Both the position numbers and the translations under genes were made by a program. The notes beneath the pieces were generated by a model. It saw only the letters and a program-made list of their open reading frames with translations. It had not been told where the DNA came from and made no database searches. 64,000 nt of DNA from Panorpa germanica. Lineage: Eukaryota; Arthropoda; Insecta; Mecoptera; Panorpidae. The DNA lies in assembly GCA_963678705.1 (NCBI GenBank), contig CAVMBN010000211.1, forward strand, positions 1 to 64,000, in the 5' to 3' direction. Below, piece after piece: positions 22,590-31,591 of this stretch (position 1 is the stretch's first letter; each line of letters opens with the position of its first letter).

Positions 22590-23028
22590 CCTTACCCCTC
22601 TCGAAAGCGACGACTGTATTTTGTGTGTTAATTGAAATTCTCATCGCAAATTTTAATTCCATTTTTAAATTGAAATATTTAACTCGTTCTATATAGATCG
22701 GGCGCTAGAGGTAAGTAAGTATGCAAAATGTGAGGACCGAATTCCACCAATGGATTTAAGTTAAGAAAAGGTCAAAAATTAATAATGTGGATCTTGCCGG
22801 TCAAATATTTGGTCCATTTTTTTTTTACCCATCTACTCTTATTTGTAAATGAAATGATTGAGTACAATCTATAAAATCATTTTAATGATTATTTCAGTGA
22901 GGATGGATTGTTAAATGAAAAAAATAAAATAAAAATAAAAGTAATAAAATCTTTTTTATTAATAAAAAAGATTATATATTAAAAAAACAGTAAATTTAAA
23001 TAAAAATATACATAAAGTAGGCAAACAA
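22590..23028. other. Repeat E fragment and AT-rich DNA
   Basis: 22590-22720 contains CTCGAAAGCGACGACTGT and AACTCGTTCTATATAG segments resembling repeat E. The rest is AT-rich with no gene seen. Confidence 0.45.
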
Positions 23029-24277
23029 TTACTCATTTATATTTAGACAATTGTTATTAATACATTTACATAGAGAAATACAAAATAATTTTGATTTTTT
23101 GCAACTGCAAGACAATGTGCGACAATTTGTAGTACATTTACAAGGTTGAATTAATAACTCTGGTAAAGGCGGCTTAGTCATTTGTCGTGGACGTAAGTCA
23201 CCATTCAACTTTTCATAACCGTACAAACAATAATCGATGGGGTGTAATTGTGTTTGATAAGAATTTTTCCAAATAAATGTTTGTACTGTAGCTCTTAATA
23301 AATGCAAATGCAAAGCATCTGATGTGCATATCACTTTCATCAAATTAAAACCCAAACCTATGTTTTGTGAAATCAGTTTATATCTGAGTTCATCAGCAAA
23401 TAATTTTCTTTTTGAAAGAAATAAGTGCAAACTATTTCTAACTGTTTCAATTGTTCATTATTTAGGTCAAGGTTTCCCAAAGATATAAAAGCTGTTTGTA
23501 CAAAATCTTCAGACGCAGCTTTCAAACATTGCATTTTACTGCCAAATCTGCTAGTAGTGTCGCAACCACTTATAGCATGTAATGCTGGCAAAATATCGCA
23601 TATCCTTTCACCCAGTGATTCACCAGCTAAATGGCATCCTAGAAAATGTTTTTTTATATGAGAACCATCGAACCATAGACCAAGACACCCGATATTTGCT
23701 AAGTATTTCCAGAAATAAATTCCCAATATGAATACATCTGTATCAGCGCTGATTATAATAATATGTGCAGATTGAATCCTTACTGCATGGAACATATGGA
23801 AAAACATTCTTGAATCAGTTTCTAAGTGTTTTGATTGTAATTCAAGTACCTCACAAAATAACGACCCTTGTAACTTGAAACATTTAGTTGGATCGTCGAA
23901 TCCTCCACAAATGTACATCTCGCAGTCTTCTTTAACTTGTGCATATTTTGGAGCATTAGTGCAAAGAAATCGAACAAGTTGTAATTTATTTTGAATGTTT
24001 GCAAGAAAAGCTTTACAATCAGCAGGAATTTTTGTTGAATGACTTGAAATTATGACATTTTTAATAATTTGGGCTTTACTGCGTAACTTTGACTCCAAAA
24101 ACTTTATAGAAATATCGTCATATCTGTCGAATAATACATCTATTCTCTTCACGCCAGGCAACGTAAAAAATTGCATTATTTTTTTGAAGTAAGCCTCGGC
24201 AAAATCACCAAAAGTATTGAACTTATTTAACTGAATTTTGTGAACAAGTGCCATACCATCAACTATATAAATTTTGA

Positions 24278-25068
24278 TACGAATTAAAACAGGGGAAAGA
24301 GCGGTAAAATACGAGGAGAAATTGAACAGAGCGGAAAGCAAAATCTTAAAGAAAATAAGAGAGGATTACATAAAGAATGGGGGGAAAGGAGGTCCAAAAA
24401 AGAGAAAAGAATACTTTGAAAGGAATGGAATGGCGATCGAGGAGGCAGAGAGGAGAAGAGAAGGTGGCGCAAGTGTGGCAGAGAAGCTAAGGAGAAGGGA
24501 TAAGGAGACACAACAGCAGGAGAGAATGGAAAAAATAGAAAAAAGTAACTACAATAAAAGATATAAGAGGTTATGGGAAAATAATGTGCCTCAGTACCTT
24601 ATAGAAAAGGACATAAAACACATAAGAAGAACAGCAAGGTTTAGATTGGGAAATGAGGAAAAAGGAAACAGATACTGGGAAAAGAGTGAGGAAAGAAAGT
24701 GTAGAATGTGTGGAGCGGAGGACGAAACACTGGAGCACATTAAGTTTGAGTGTAAGGAAAAAGTAGCAAGCGAAAGGAATATTGGACAGCTATTAAAGGG
24801 AGGCAGTGAAGGAAAGAGGTGGATGGCGGAAATAGTAAGAAGAAAAGGAAAAACAGGAGAATAAATAATCTGGTGGAGAATAATAGAGAGGGTCAAAAGA
24901 AGAAGAAGCAGAAAGCACTTTTGGAAGTAGTAAAAGTCGAGAAGATTTTAAGTTTATTTTAAGTTTAGTTTTTAAGTTTGGAATGTATATAGGAATGAAA
25001 TGTATTAGAAATATAATACTGTAGATTGTAAAGCCGAAAGGCATACACAATTAATATATAAATAAAAT
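24278..25068 (+). mobile_element. 5'-truncated LINE with 17-bp target site duplication
   Basis: AACTATATAAATTTTGA occurs at 24261-24277 and 25069-25085. The insert encodes the C-terminal end of a non-LTR retrotransposon ORF2 and ends in an AAT-rich tail (ATAAATAAAAT) rather than a long poly(A). It interrupts the minus-strand gene 23029-25620. The same LINE family occurs at 55690-57015 and 52533-52695. Confidence 0.9.
24280..24864 (+). pseudogene. LINE ORF2 C-terminal fragment with zinc knuckle
   Basis: Highly charged, with a C-terminal CCHC-type knuckle CRMCGAEDETLEHIKFEC near residues 143-160 and a preceding RTARFRLGNEEKGNRYW segment. These are typical of the region after the reverse transcriptase in arthropod LINEs. 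It begins GERAVKYEEKL, which continues where the RT-bearing copy at 55690-57015 loses homology (GERAV at about 57005). No RT remains. Confidence 0.8.
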
Positions 25069-25639
25069 AACTATATAAATTTTGAAAGTATTTAAATTTA
25101 TAATATCTTGCTGAGTGCTCGAACCACAGTTATAGTTTTTTTGAATTTCAACTAGTAGTGATTTTGGTGACTTCCTATGAAATCCGTCATTATCAAAGAG
25201 ATACTTGCAGTAATTCAATACTTCATACGATGCTAATATCTTTGTATCAAATCTACGAGGAGAAGCCACCATGAATGATTTTTGGAGAATTGTTATGTCT
25301 GTTACGTCTTGTAATTTTTTGTTGGAAGTATTTTTGTTTGTTCTCGCAGGAGTACCTTCAAAGTTGTAAAATTTAGTTTTTTGTATAGGATCCAATAATT
25401 TTTTAGTTTTCTTGAACAATCTTTCATTTTCGTATGTATTTAATAGAGTCTCCGCATTTTCTTTAACACTAAGTAAGCATCGCGAAGATGATTCTTCAGG
25501 ATGTGAAGGGAGCGGAAAGGGACCATCACAGCTGGTGGCAAGATGTGTTTTGTCATTATTTGGGGTCTCAGGTATAAGAATCCGACCATAGTTGCCAGTC
25601 CTCACATTTTGCATACTCAACTACCAATAGCGCCTGCAC

Positions 25640-25830
25640 TAATATAAATTTTATTTATAAAAACAAATAATTTTTCATATAAAAAATATTTTTTTTTCAA
25701 CAAAATAAAAAATATTATCAATTTATTCGGAATTTGACCAACTTTTTTTTCGAAATTTGGGATTTTTTTTTTGATTTGTAAATTAGCTACCAAAGTTAAA
25801 CTGCATAAAAAATTCTAATGAAAAGGAAAT
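25640..25830 (+). repeat. Repeat E fragment
   Basis: Shares the ATTTGACCAACTTTTTTTTC and GATTTTTTTTTTGATTT blocks with 11570-11650. No coding potential. Confidence 0.6.
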
Positions 25831-25839
25831 TTAACTCCA

Positions 25840-26140
25840 AGAATGAATAAATCATACACTTATTATGACAACGTTGCCAAATTTATTATTACTTTTTTAC
25901 AGATATGTAATTTGAATTTGAATTGAATTAAAATAAATTTCACATTAATTATAGTTAATATTTTATTTATTATACTATTATATGCATAAAAAAAATATTT
26001 TAATAAGTTAGAAGCTATTTAATAAGGAATTAAACCTTTCATTTTCAAAGGTACAGTCTCAATATTTGTTCATCGTTTATTTCGTAATTAGATTTACCAA
26101 GAGATAAACTTTTTGCATTGACGGTACCTCCTTAAATGCA
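25840..26140 (+). repeat. Type I upstream block of the zinc-finger genes, copy 1
   Basis: Duplicated at about 37020-37300: ACGTTGCCAAATTTATTATT, GATATGTAATTTGAATTTG and TTTTTGCATTGACGGTACCT. It lies directly upstream of the promoter, so the duplication unit included regulatory DNA. Confidence 0.75.
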
Positions 26141-26190
26141 TATAAGAAGACGACAAATGAAAAAATATTCATTTTGACAGTTCATTGAAA
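26141..26190 (+). promoter_or_regulatory. Putative TATA promoter of zinc-finger gene 1
   Basis: TATAAGAAGA at 26141 is followed 28 bp later by TTCATTTTGACAG, a core element conserved in all six upstream copies of this family (also near 29270, 37322, 43049, 48138 and 61521). The spacing fits a TATA box and initiator. Transcription start is inferred. Confidence 0.5.
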
Positions 26191-26259
26191 CGGTTAAACA
26201 ACAGCACTACAAGTTATTGTATTTTATCAGAAAATATTGTGTTACCAAGCTATCTAAAG

Positions 26260-26627
26260 GTAAAATAAAAACGAAAATATACGTTTATTAACTTATTTAT
26301 CAATTAATTATTAAAAAAATAGGGCTCTTGCTTTACTCTCATTTTAACGTTAATGAACAAAAACTGTTAATTACATAATTCATCTACAACTTTATTCCAA
26401 TGGTTTGAACGTTGCTTTTCACTTTAGATTTATTTATTTTCTTTGCGTTTACAATAAATTAATTTACTTTAGATTTATTAAAGGCTTTACATAAGTTCAA
26501 CTTAACCTCATTTATTCAACAATATTGCTATGAAATGATTTTGTTATTAAATCACTTATATTTAAAGTTTTTCCGACAGGGTGCCCCTATTTACTTCGAA
26601 TAGTAATAAATTATTAATTAGTTTCAG
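26260..26627 (+). other. 5' UTR intron of zinc-finger gene 1
   Basis: The donor TCTAAAG|GTAAAAT at 26260 and acceptor AGTTTCAG|AAAACG ending at 26627 are conserved at 37414-37783 and, as a diverged type, at 29412-29753. The first exon is then non-coding and translation starts 22 nt into exon 2. Confidence 0.65.
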
Positions 26628-26649
26628 AAAACGATAAAACTGTAAAAAA

Positions 26650-27552
26650 ATGGAGGATTATAAATCACAGAACATAAAACTTGAAATTGATGTGGACTTA
26701 AATGAACCAATGGAAACAGGAAATATAAACGAAGAAATAAAAATGGAAATAAAGGAAGAACGTGTGGTCAAAGATGTAGAGTCATGTGATGAAATTAAGG
26801 AAGAACCAGACAGTCCAGAAGAAAATGCAATTTTACCACGGGACAATCAGTACTTTATTAAACTTGAGCCATGTCATGAGCCCTCTGATTATTGCAATGA
26901 TATGTTCCTGGATAGAACTAAATTACAAGAACACCTGGATGCGCCACCTAGTTGTGGGGGACATGAGAAGTCCACAGTTGAAACACCAGCCGACCCTCTG
27001 AATAACGAACAACTGCAAAGTGGAAAATTAAAATCGAAGCTGACACATTTTATTTGTGATGTATGTAACAAATCGTTTGTAGACAAGGTGGATATTATAA
27101 AACATATGCGGGTGCATTCAACAAAGAATTTGTATTCTTGTAGTGAGTGTACTAAAACGTTTAAATATCCATCACTTTTAAAAGTACATAAAAACACACA
27201 TTTAGCTTTAAGACCATTTCCTTGTGATGTATGTAATAAAAAATTTAGTCGTTTATCACATTTAAAAGAACATAAAAACACACATTTAGCTTTAAAACCA
27301 TTTTCTTGCAACGAGTGTAATAAAACGTTTAATCGATTATTTAATTTAAAAGTACATAAAAACACACATTCCGGTTTGAAACTATTTTCTTGCGACGAAT
27401 GTACCAAAACGTTTAGTTTTTCATCAAATTTAAAAGCACATAAAAACACACAGTCCGGTTTGAAACCATTTTCTTGCAACGAATGTAATAAAACGTTTAG
27501 TCAATCATCACATTTAAAACGACATAAAAACACACATTTAGCTTTAAAATAA
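26650..27552 (+). CDS. C2H2 zinc-finger protein 1 of the cluster (intact, six fingers)
   Basis: 300 residues; probable nuclear DNA-binding regulator. Residues 1-135 are an acidic, finger-free region with repeated psi-K-x-E SUMO consensus sites (IKLE, IKME, IKEE, IKLE) and a complete phospho-dependent site, IKEEPDSP, near residues 55-62. There is no ZAD, BTB or KRAB domain. Fingers run from about residue 136: ICDVCNKSF..H, YSCSECTKTF..H, FPCDVCNKKF..H, FSCNECNKTF..H, FSCDECTKTF with a terminal Q replacing the last His, and FSCNECNKTF..H. ATG at 26650 is the first in frame after the UTR intron acceptor. The stop follows LALK; in-frame finger-like sequence continues beyond it. The N-terminal region and UTR are shared with five other copies in the window. 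Confidence 0.9.
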   Translation: MEDYKSQNIKLEIDVDLNEPMETGNINEEIKMEIKEERVVKDVESCDEIKEEPDSPEENAILPRDNQYFIKLEPCHEPSDYCNDMFLDRTKLQEHLDAPPSCGGHEKSTVETPADPLNNEQLQSGKLKSKLTHFICDVCNKSFVDKVDIIKHMRVHSTKNLYSCSECTKTFKYPSLLKVHKNTHLALRPFPCDVCNKKFSRLSHLKEHKNTHLALKPFSCNECNKTFNRLFNLKVHKNTHSGLKLFSCDECTKTFSFSSNLKAHKNTQSGLKPFSCNECNKTFSQSSHLKRHKNTHLALK

Positions 27553-28020
27553 TATCCTTATAATTTATGTCATAAATTTTACTCTCTAGGTGTGTTCTGT
27601 ATGTGATCTAAACTGTTTGTATTCGCTGGAGTTTTACTTTATGGCGTGTGTTTAATAAATATGACGAACTGATGAATTTGTAAGCAACTTTTTTTACCAC
27701 ATTCCACGATTTATGTTAAAATATGTAGATGCCTCTTATGTTCCTAGGTTCAATTCTCGCTAAGAAGAAATTAATAAATTTTTAAGCGTTTCCAATTTAT
27801 TTAAAAAATTGTTACAATAATTGGACCTATTGTATTAAGAACCTTAGAATAAGCATTTCCTTTTAGTATTAGGACCATAGTATAAGGCCCTATTGTATTT
27901 AAGTAATAAAACTAAAGTATTTAAGAATATCCGTTGTTTAGATTTGAAACGAACCTACTAGAAACTAGCAGACTAAGCGAGATACAAATTCAATATGATC
28001 GACCACCCTAATATCCCAGT
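27553..28020 (+). repeat. 3' flank of zinc-finger gene 1 with repeat D
   Basis: Contains the shared 3' UTR (GTGTTCTGTATGTGATCTAA, GCTGGAGTTTTACTTTATGG) and then repeat D (27835-28020). The same order occurs after 39719, 44125 and at 58183, so the duplication unit covers gene and flank. Confidence 0.75.
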
Positions 28021-28267
28021 AAACATTTTGGAGTCAATTCTATTTCATATCTATTACTTTTTATAAGTTTTTTGGCATGAACGCGTTTGTTTTCCATTCA
28101 GTCGTTCACATGGAATGTCTTTTATGAGCTACAGATAGAACAACGACTACACACTGTTGAATCAAAGTGAATCCGGTTAATAATTTATGGCCTGTTATGC
28201 AGGTACTTTATTTATACTTTCCAATATAATATTTTATTAAAATTAATATATTTACAGCATTATTTGT
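28021..28267. repeat. Repeat shared with 58620 and, inverted, with 10500-10640
   Basis: TATCCCAGTAAACATTTTGG and TTCAGTCGTTCACATGGAAT recur at 58611-58705. The inverse (ACGACTGAATAGAAAACGAA) is near 10540. No ORF. Confidence 0.55.
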
Positions 28268-28460
28268 GATCAATTAGGTTGTGAACTCATTGTTTGGACT
28301 CGATTTTGTAATTGATTATTGAAATAGATGTTAATGAATATGTCATAAATTGATGGAAATATAGGTGCTTGAAATTTGAACTGGAGTATTACCGCTAAAT
28401 ATATAGAGTCAGTTCTGACGTCACAGAGAAAACAACACAGTGGCTCAATTAAAAACATGT
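28268..28460 (+). repeat. Diverged M1 MITE left end
   Basis: GTTGTGAACTCATTGTTTGG, TTGATTATTGAAATAGATGT and a GGAAATATAG...TTACCGCTA pattern align with the M1 left half, but with many substitutions, indicating an older copy. Confidence 0.5.
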
Positions 28461-28589
28461 CTGTGGTAATGGTTGCTGGTAGTACGCATGCGTTAGCTTT
28501 AAAAAGACTAATAAATAATTAATTTTGTTCTTCTAATTCATCAGTCGTTAATATATTAAAACTTTATGAGTTGATTGAAATGTATATAA

Positions 28590-28962
28590 ATGTATGTAAT
28601 ATTATTTACAGCTATTTCAAGGAACAATAAAATATCAATATTATGTCTGCCTTAGCAGGGTTAAATAAAATAAAAACTTATTATTCTTTAATTTGACTTG
28701 ATTATTCGATTACCAACAGCTACAAAGCATTACCACAGCACTGACCTACTCAATAAATAACTGACGTTAAAATGCATTTCACGTCATACAAATATGACTG
28801 ACCATTTTTAGCGCTAAAACTACAATTCAAAGTTTTAATTGCTATATCTCCGTCAACATTTAGATATTTAATAAAATAGATACACCAATACACATTTATT
28901 AACATCAATTTCAATGAACAATTGAAAAATAAACCACTAAAAAATGAGGACACAAACCCAAA
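28590..28962 (-). repeat. M1 MITE, left half, minus strand
   Basis: Reverse complement of the copy at 12418/36088: CTGCCTTAGCAGGGTTAAAT, CATTACCACAGCACTGACC, TTTTAGCGCTAAAACTACA and the terminal AAAAATGAGGACACAAACCC. Confidence 0.75.
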
Positions 28963-29753
28963 TATTCATATGAGAAAATAAGAATATGTATAGGGTATTA
29001 GGATGTATAACTGGATTAGGAATTACTAAAATATTTTTTAAAAACGTTTTTCTAAAAAAATGTTGTCCATAAAATATCTAACCCTACGCCATCAGCACAT
29101 CCCTTAGCCCGTTAATCGAGTTATTAAACATGTTATCATTTCAATGTTATACATTTATTTTAAAAAACGCGCTAAAATATTTGTACATCAAGTGTCCCTG
29201 ATCTATAGAAAATTACTTCTCCATTCGAAGATAGCTACAGCTATACATATTAAGAAGTCGACGGAGAAATATTCATTTTGACAGATCATTGAATAGGTTG
29301 AGCAAGATAACTATAAATTAATGTATTTTATTTTTATTATTGAGTTAATAATTAACGAAAAGCAACTGAAACGGATAACCAAGAATAATCTGCTATTTAA
29401 TTTATCTAAAGGTATTTTAAGTTTTTCATAATTTATTGCAATATTTTGTTAGAATTGATTTATTGTTATTTTAACAGTAATGATCAAAAACTGTTAATTA
29501 TGAATGAGGAAATTATTTACAACATTATTCGAATAGCTAGAACCTTGCTTTTCACTTTAGGTTTATTTATTTTCTTTGCATTTTATAAAATAACAATTTT
29601 TTACAACAAAGGTTTTACTTTAATTGAACCTAACCTTATTTATTTTTCAATGCTTCAGTTGAATGATTTTGTTTTTCAATCATTTATATTTTAAGTTTTT
29701 TATTAACTAATATTTACTTTAAATAGTAATAATAAATTGTTAATTACTATCAG
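28963..29753 (+). repeat. Type II upstream block of the zinc-finger genes, copy 1
   Basis: About 800 bp shared with 42780-43558, 47871-48647 and 61252-62054: GAGAAAATAAGAATATG, AACCCTACGCCATCAGCACA, AAAACGCGCTAAAATATTTG, the core ATTCATTTTGACAGATCATT (29269-29288), and a UTR intron (29412-29753). It differs from the type I block of 26 kb and 37 kb except at the core motif. An 82-codon hydrophobic ORF inside the intron (29446-29694) is treated as unproven. Confidence 0.75.
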
Positions 29754-29778
29754 AAAACGCTAGAACTATTGTAATAAA

Positions 29779-30429
29779 ATGGAAGATTATAAATCACAGA
29801 ACATAAAACTGGAAATTGACGTGGACTTAAATGAACCAAAGGAAACAGGAAATATAAACGAAGATATAAAAATAGAAATAAAGGAAGAACGTGTGGTCAA
29901 AGATATAGAGTCATGTGATGAAATTAAAGAAGAACCCAACAATCCAGAAGAAAATGCAATTTTACCACGGGACAATCAGTACTTCATTAAACTTGAGCCG
30001 TGTCATGAGCTCTCTGTTTATTGCAATGATATGTTCCTGGATGGAACTAAATTACAGGAACACCTGGATGCTCCACCTAGTTGTGGGGGACATGAGAAGT
30101 CCATGGTTGAAAAACTAGCCGAACCTATGAATAACAAACAAATGCAAAGTGGAAAATTAAAATCGAAGCTGAAACATTTTATTTGTGAAGAATGTAACAA
30201 ATCGTTTGTAGACAAGGTGGATATTATAAAACATATGCGGGTGCATTGAACAAAGAATTTGTATTCTTGTAGTGAGTGTACTAAAACATTTAAATATCCA
30301 TCATTTTTGAAGCAACATAAAAACACACATTTAGGTTTGAAACCATTTTCTTGCGACGAATGTAATAAAACGTTTAGTCAATCATCACATTTAAAACGTC
30401 ATAAAAACACACATTTACCTTTAAAATAA
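29779..30429 (+). pseudogene. C2H2 zinc-finger gene 2 of the cluster, nonsense mutation after the first finger
   Basis: The first 156 codons match gene 1 closely (start MEDYKSQNIKLEIDVDLNEP) and include one finger, ICEECNKSF..HMRVH. A TGA at 30247-30249 replaces the TCA (Ser) of the paralogs. The frame then continues with two clean fingers, YSCSECTKTF..H and FSCDECNKTF..H, and stops after LPLK at the position used by genes 1, 3 and 4. The SUMO-type site is IKEEPNNP here, so the Ser of the phospho-dependent motif is lost. A product of 156 residues could still be made, but the DNA-binding array is gone. Most likely a recent pseudogene. Confidence 0.85.
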
Positions 30430-31591
30430 TATTCTCGTAATTTATGTTATAAATCTTATGCACAAGTTTAATAAATATGTCTTACTCACGAATTTGTAAG
30501 CAACCTTTTCTTAAAATCAATTTTTGATTAACAATGTGTAAAATATTTACGGGAAGATTTAACAGTGTATTAAATGAATACTAGACTCAGCCTTTCATAT
30601 TTCTTATTTATTGGTAGACTAGTGAATAAGAATGTGCTTCTTTTTCAGTTTTCTTTATTTAAGAGAAATTTTCCTAACTAGTGTAGATGAATTGAAATCT
30701 GCTTTTGTAATGAAAAAGATAATCATGAAATTCATAAAAATGTCTGTCTAATCCGCAGGACTTCAGTACGCGGTTTTATTCCAAGTACTTGTTTCAATGC
30801 GATTCCTCACAATTCCTGTATTACTTTGATGATTTTATCTTTAGCAAATTCAATTTGAATCAATATATTTGAAATTCCCTTATTTATTGATTTATAATTA
30901 TGTTGGATTATAATTTTGTAATAAATAAATATGCATACATTTAATTATTACGTTTCTTTTTATTAATTACTTAATATTGCAGAATTTTCATTATAAGTAC
31001 ATCACAAGATATGTATCACATAATATCGTATCAGTCGTTAAATCGTTTTACAAATTAATAGAAAATACAATTTTTTATTTTATATATATAATTGTAATTA
31101 TATGACTGATTGCTAAAGTTTTTGTAAATCACAGATAATTTATTCACATATTATCACAAAAAAATAATGTCATCAAGCAAAAGTGAAAACTACAAGACAC
31201 TTAACTTAATTATTACATTCGACGTCAGACCTTTTAAAATATCACAGCAAAAGAGAATACGCTTTAATGAAAATCTCAATGTGGGCCACCCTCTTAAATG
31301 CATCATTACAAATAAATAAATACTCTCTTTAAAAATCATTTACTGGTGGTTTGTTATAGCTTATTTATGCAGTAATATCTCGTCAAAATAATAATTAGCA
31401 CGATGTAAATTTAAAATAGAAATTATTGGCAAGGTGGATAAATGTCGCAGTACACATTTAAATATTCGTAGTATATGCCACGCATTTGTTCGATGTACCT
31501 ATATTATTAAGCTAATTAAGTATGAAGAAGGTAAATTTGTACACTAATTTGTATAGTCAATATTTAAAAATTGTCATAATAAACCTAATGG
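30430..31591. other. Intergenic, no gene seen
   Basis: Begins with the decayed 3' flank of gene 2 (CGTAATTTATGTTATAAATC). The rest is AT-rich with no motif, repeat end or RNA gene recognised. Confidence 0.5.

Larger units (their letters stand above)
23029..25620 (-). pseudogene. XPG/FEN-like nuclease-motif protein with C-terminal CXC region, broken by a LINE insertion and a frameshift
   Basis: Three minus-strand pieces form one gene: 25069-25620 (start MSMQNVRTGNYGRILIPETP), 23373-24277 and 23029-23430. A LINE separates the first two; removing it and one copy of its 17-bp target duplication gives continuous reading through FKIYIVDGMALVHKI. The third overlaps the second in another frame, so an indel lies near 23400-23430. 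Motifs in order are IVDGMAL, VLFDRYDD, LETDSRMFFHMFHA, SADTDVFILG and LHAISGCDTTSRFG. Their order resembles the acidic motifs of FEN/XPG nucleases (D, FD, E, D.D, GCDY). The last 40 residues hold a dense CxC..C array like tesmin/TSO1 CXC. Repeat-associated proteins of this kind occur widely in invertebrates; nuclease activity is inferred. Confidence 0.7.

Noticed and set aside
24284..25050. Minus-strand ORFs rich in Ser/Leu/Phe opposite the LINE
   Set aside because: They are complements of a purine-rich LINE coding strand; the plus-strand frame carries the zinc knuckle and charged domain.
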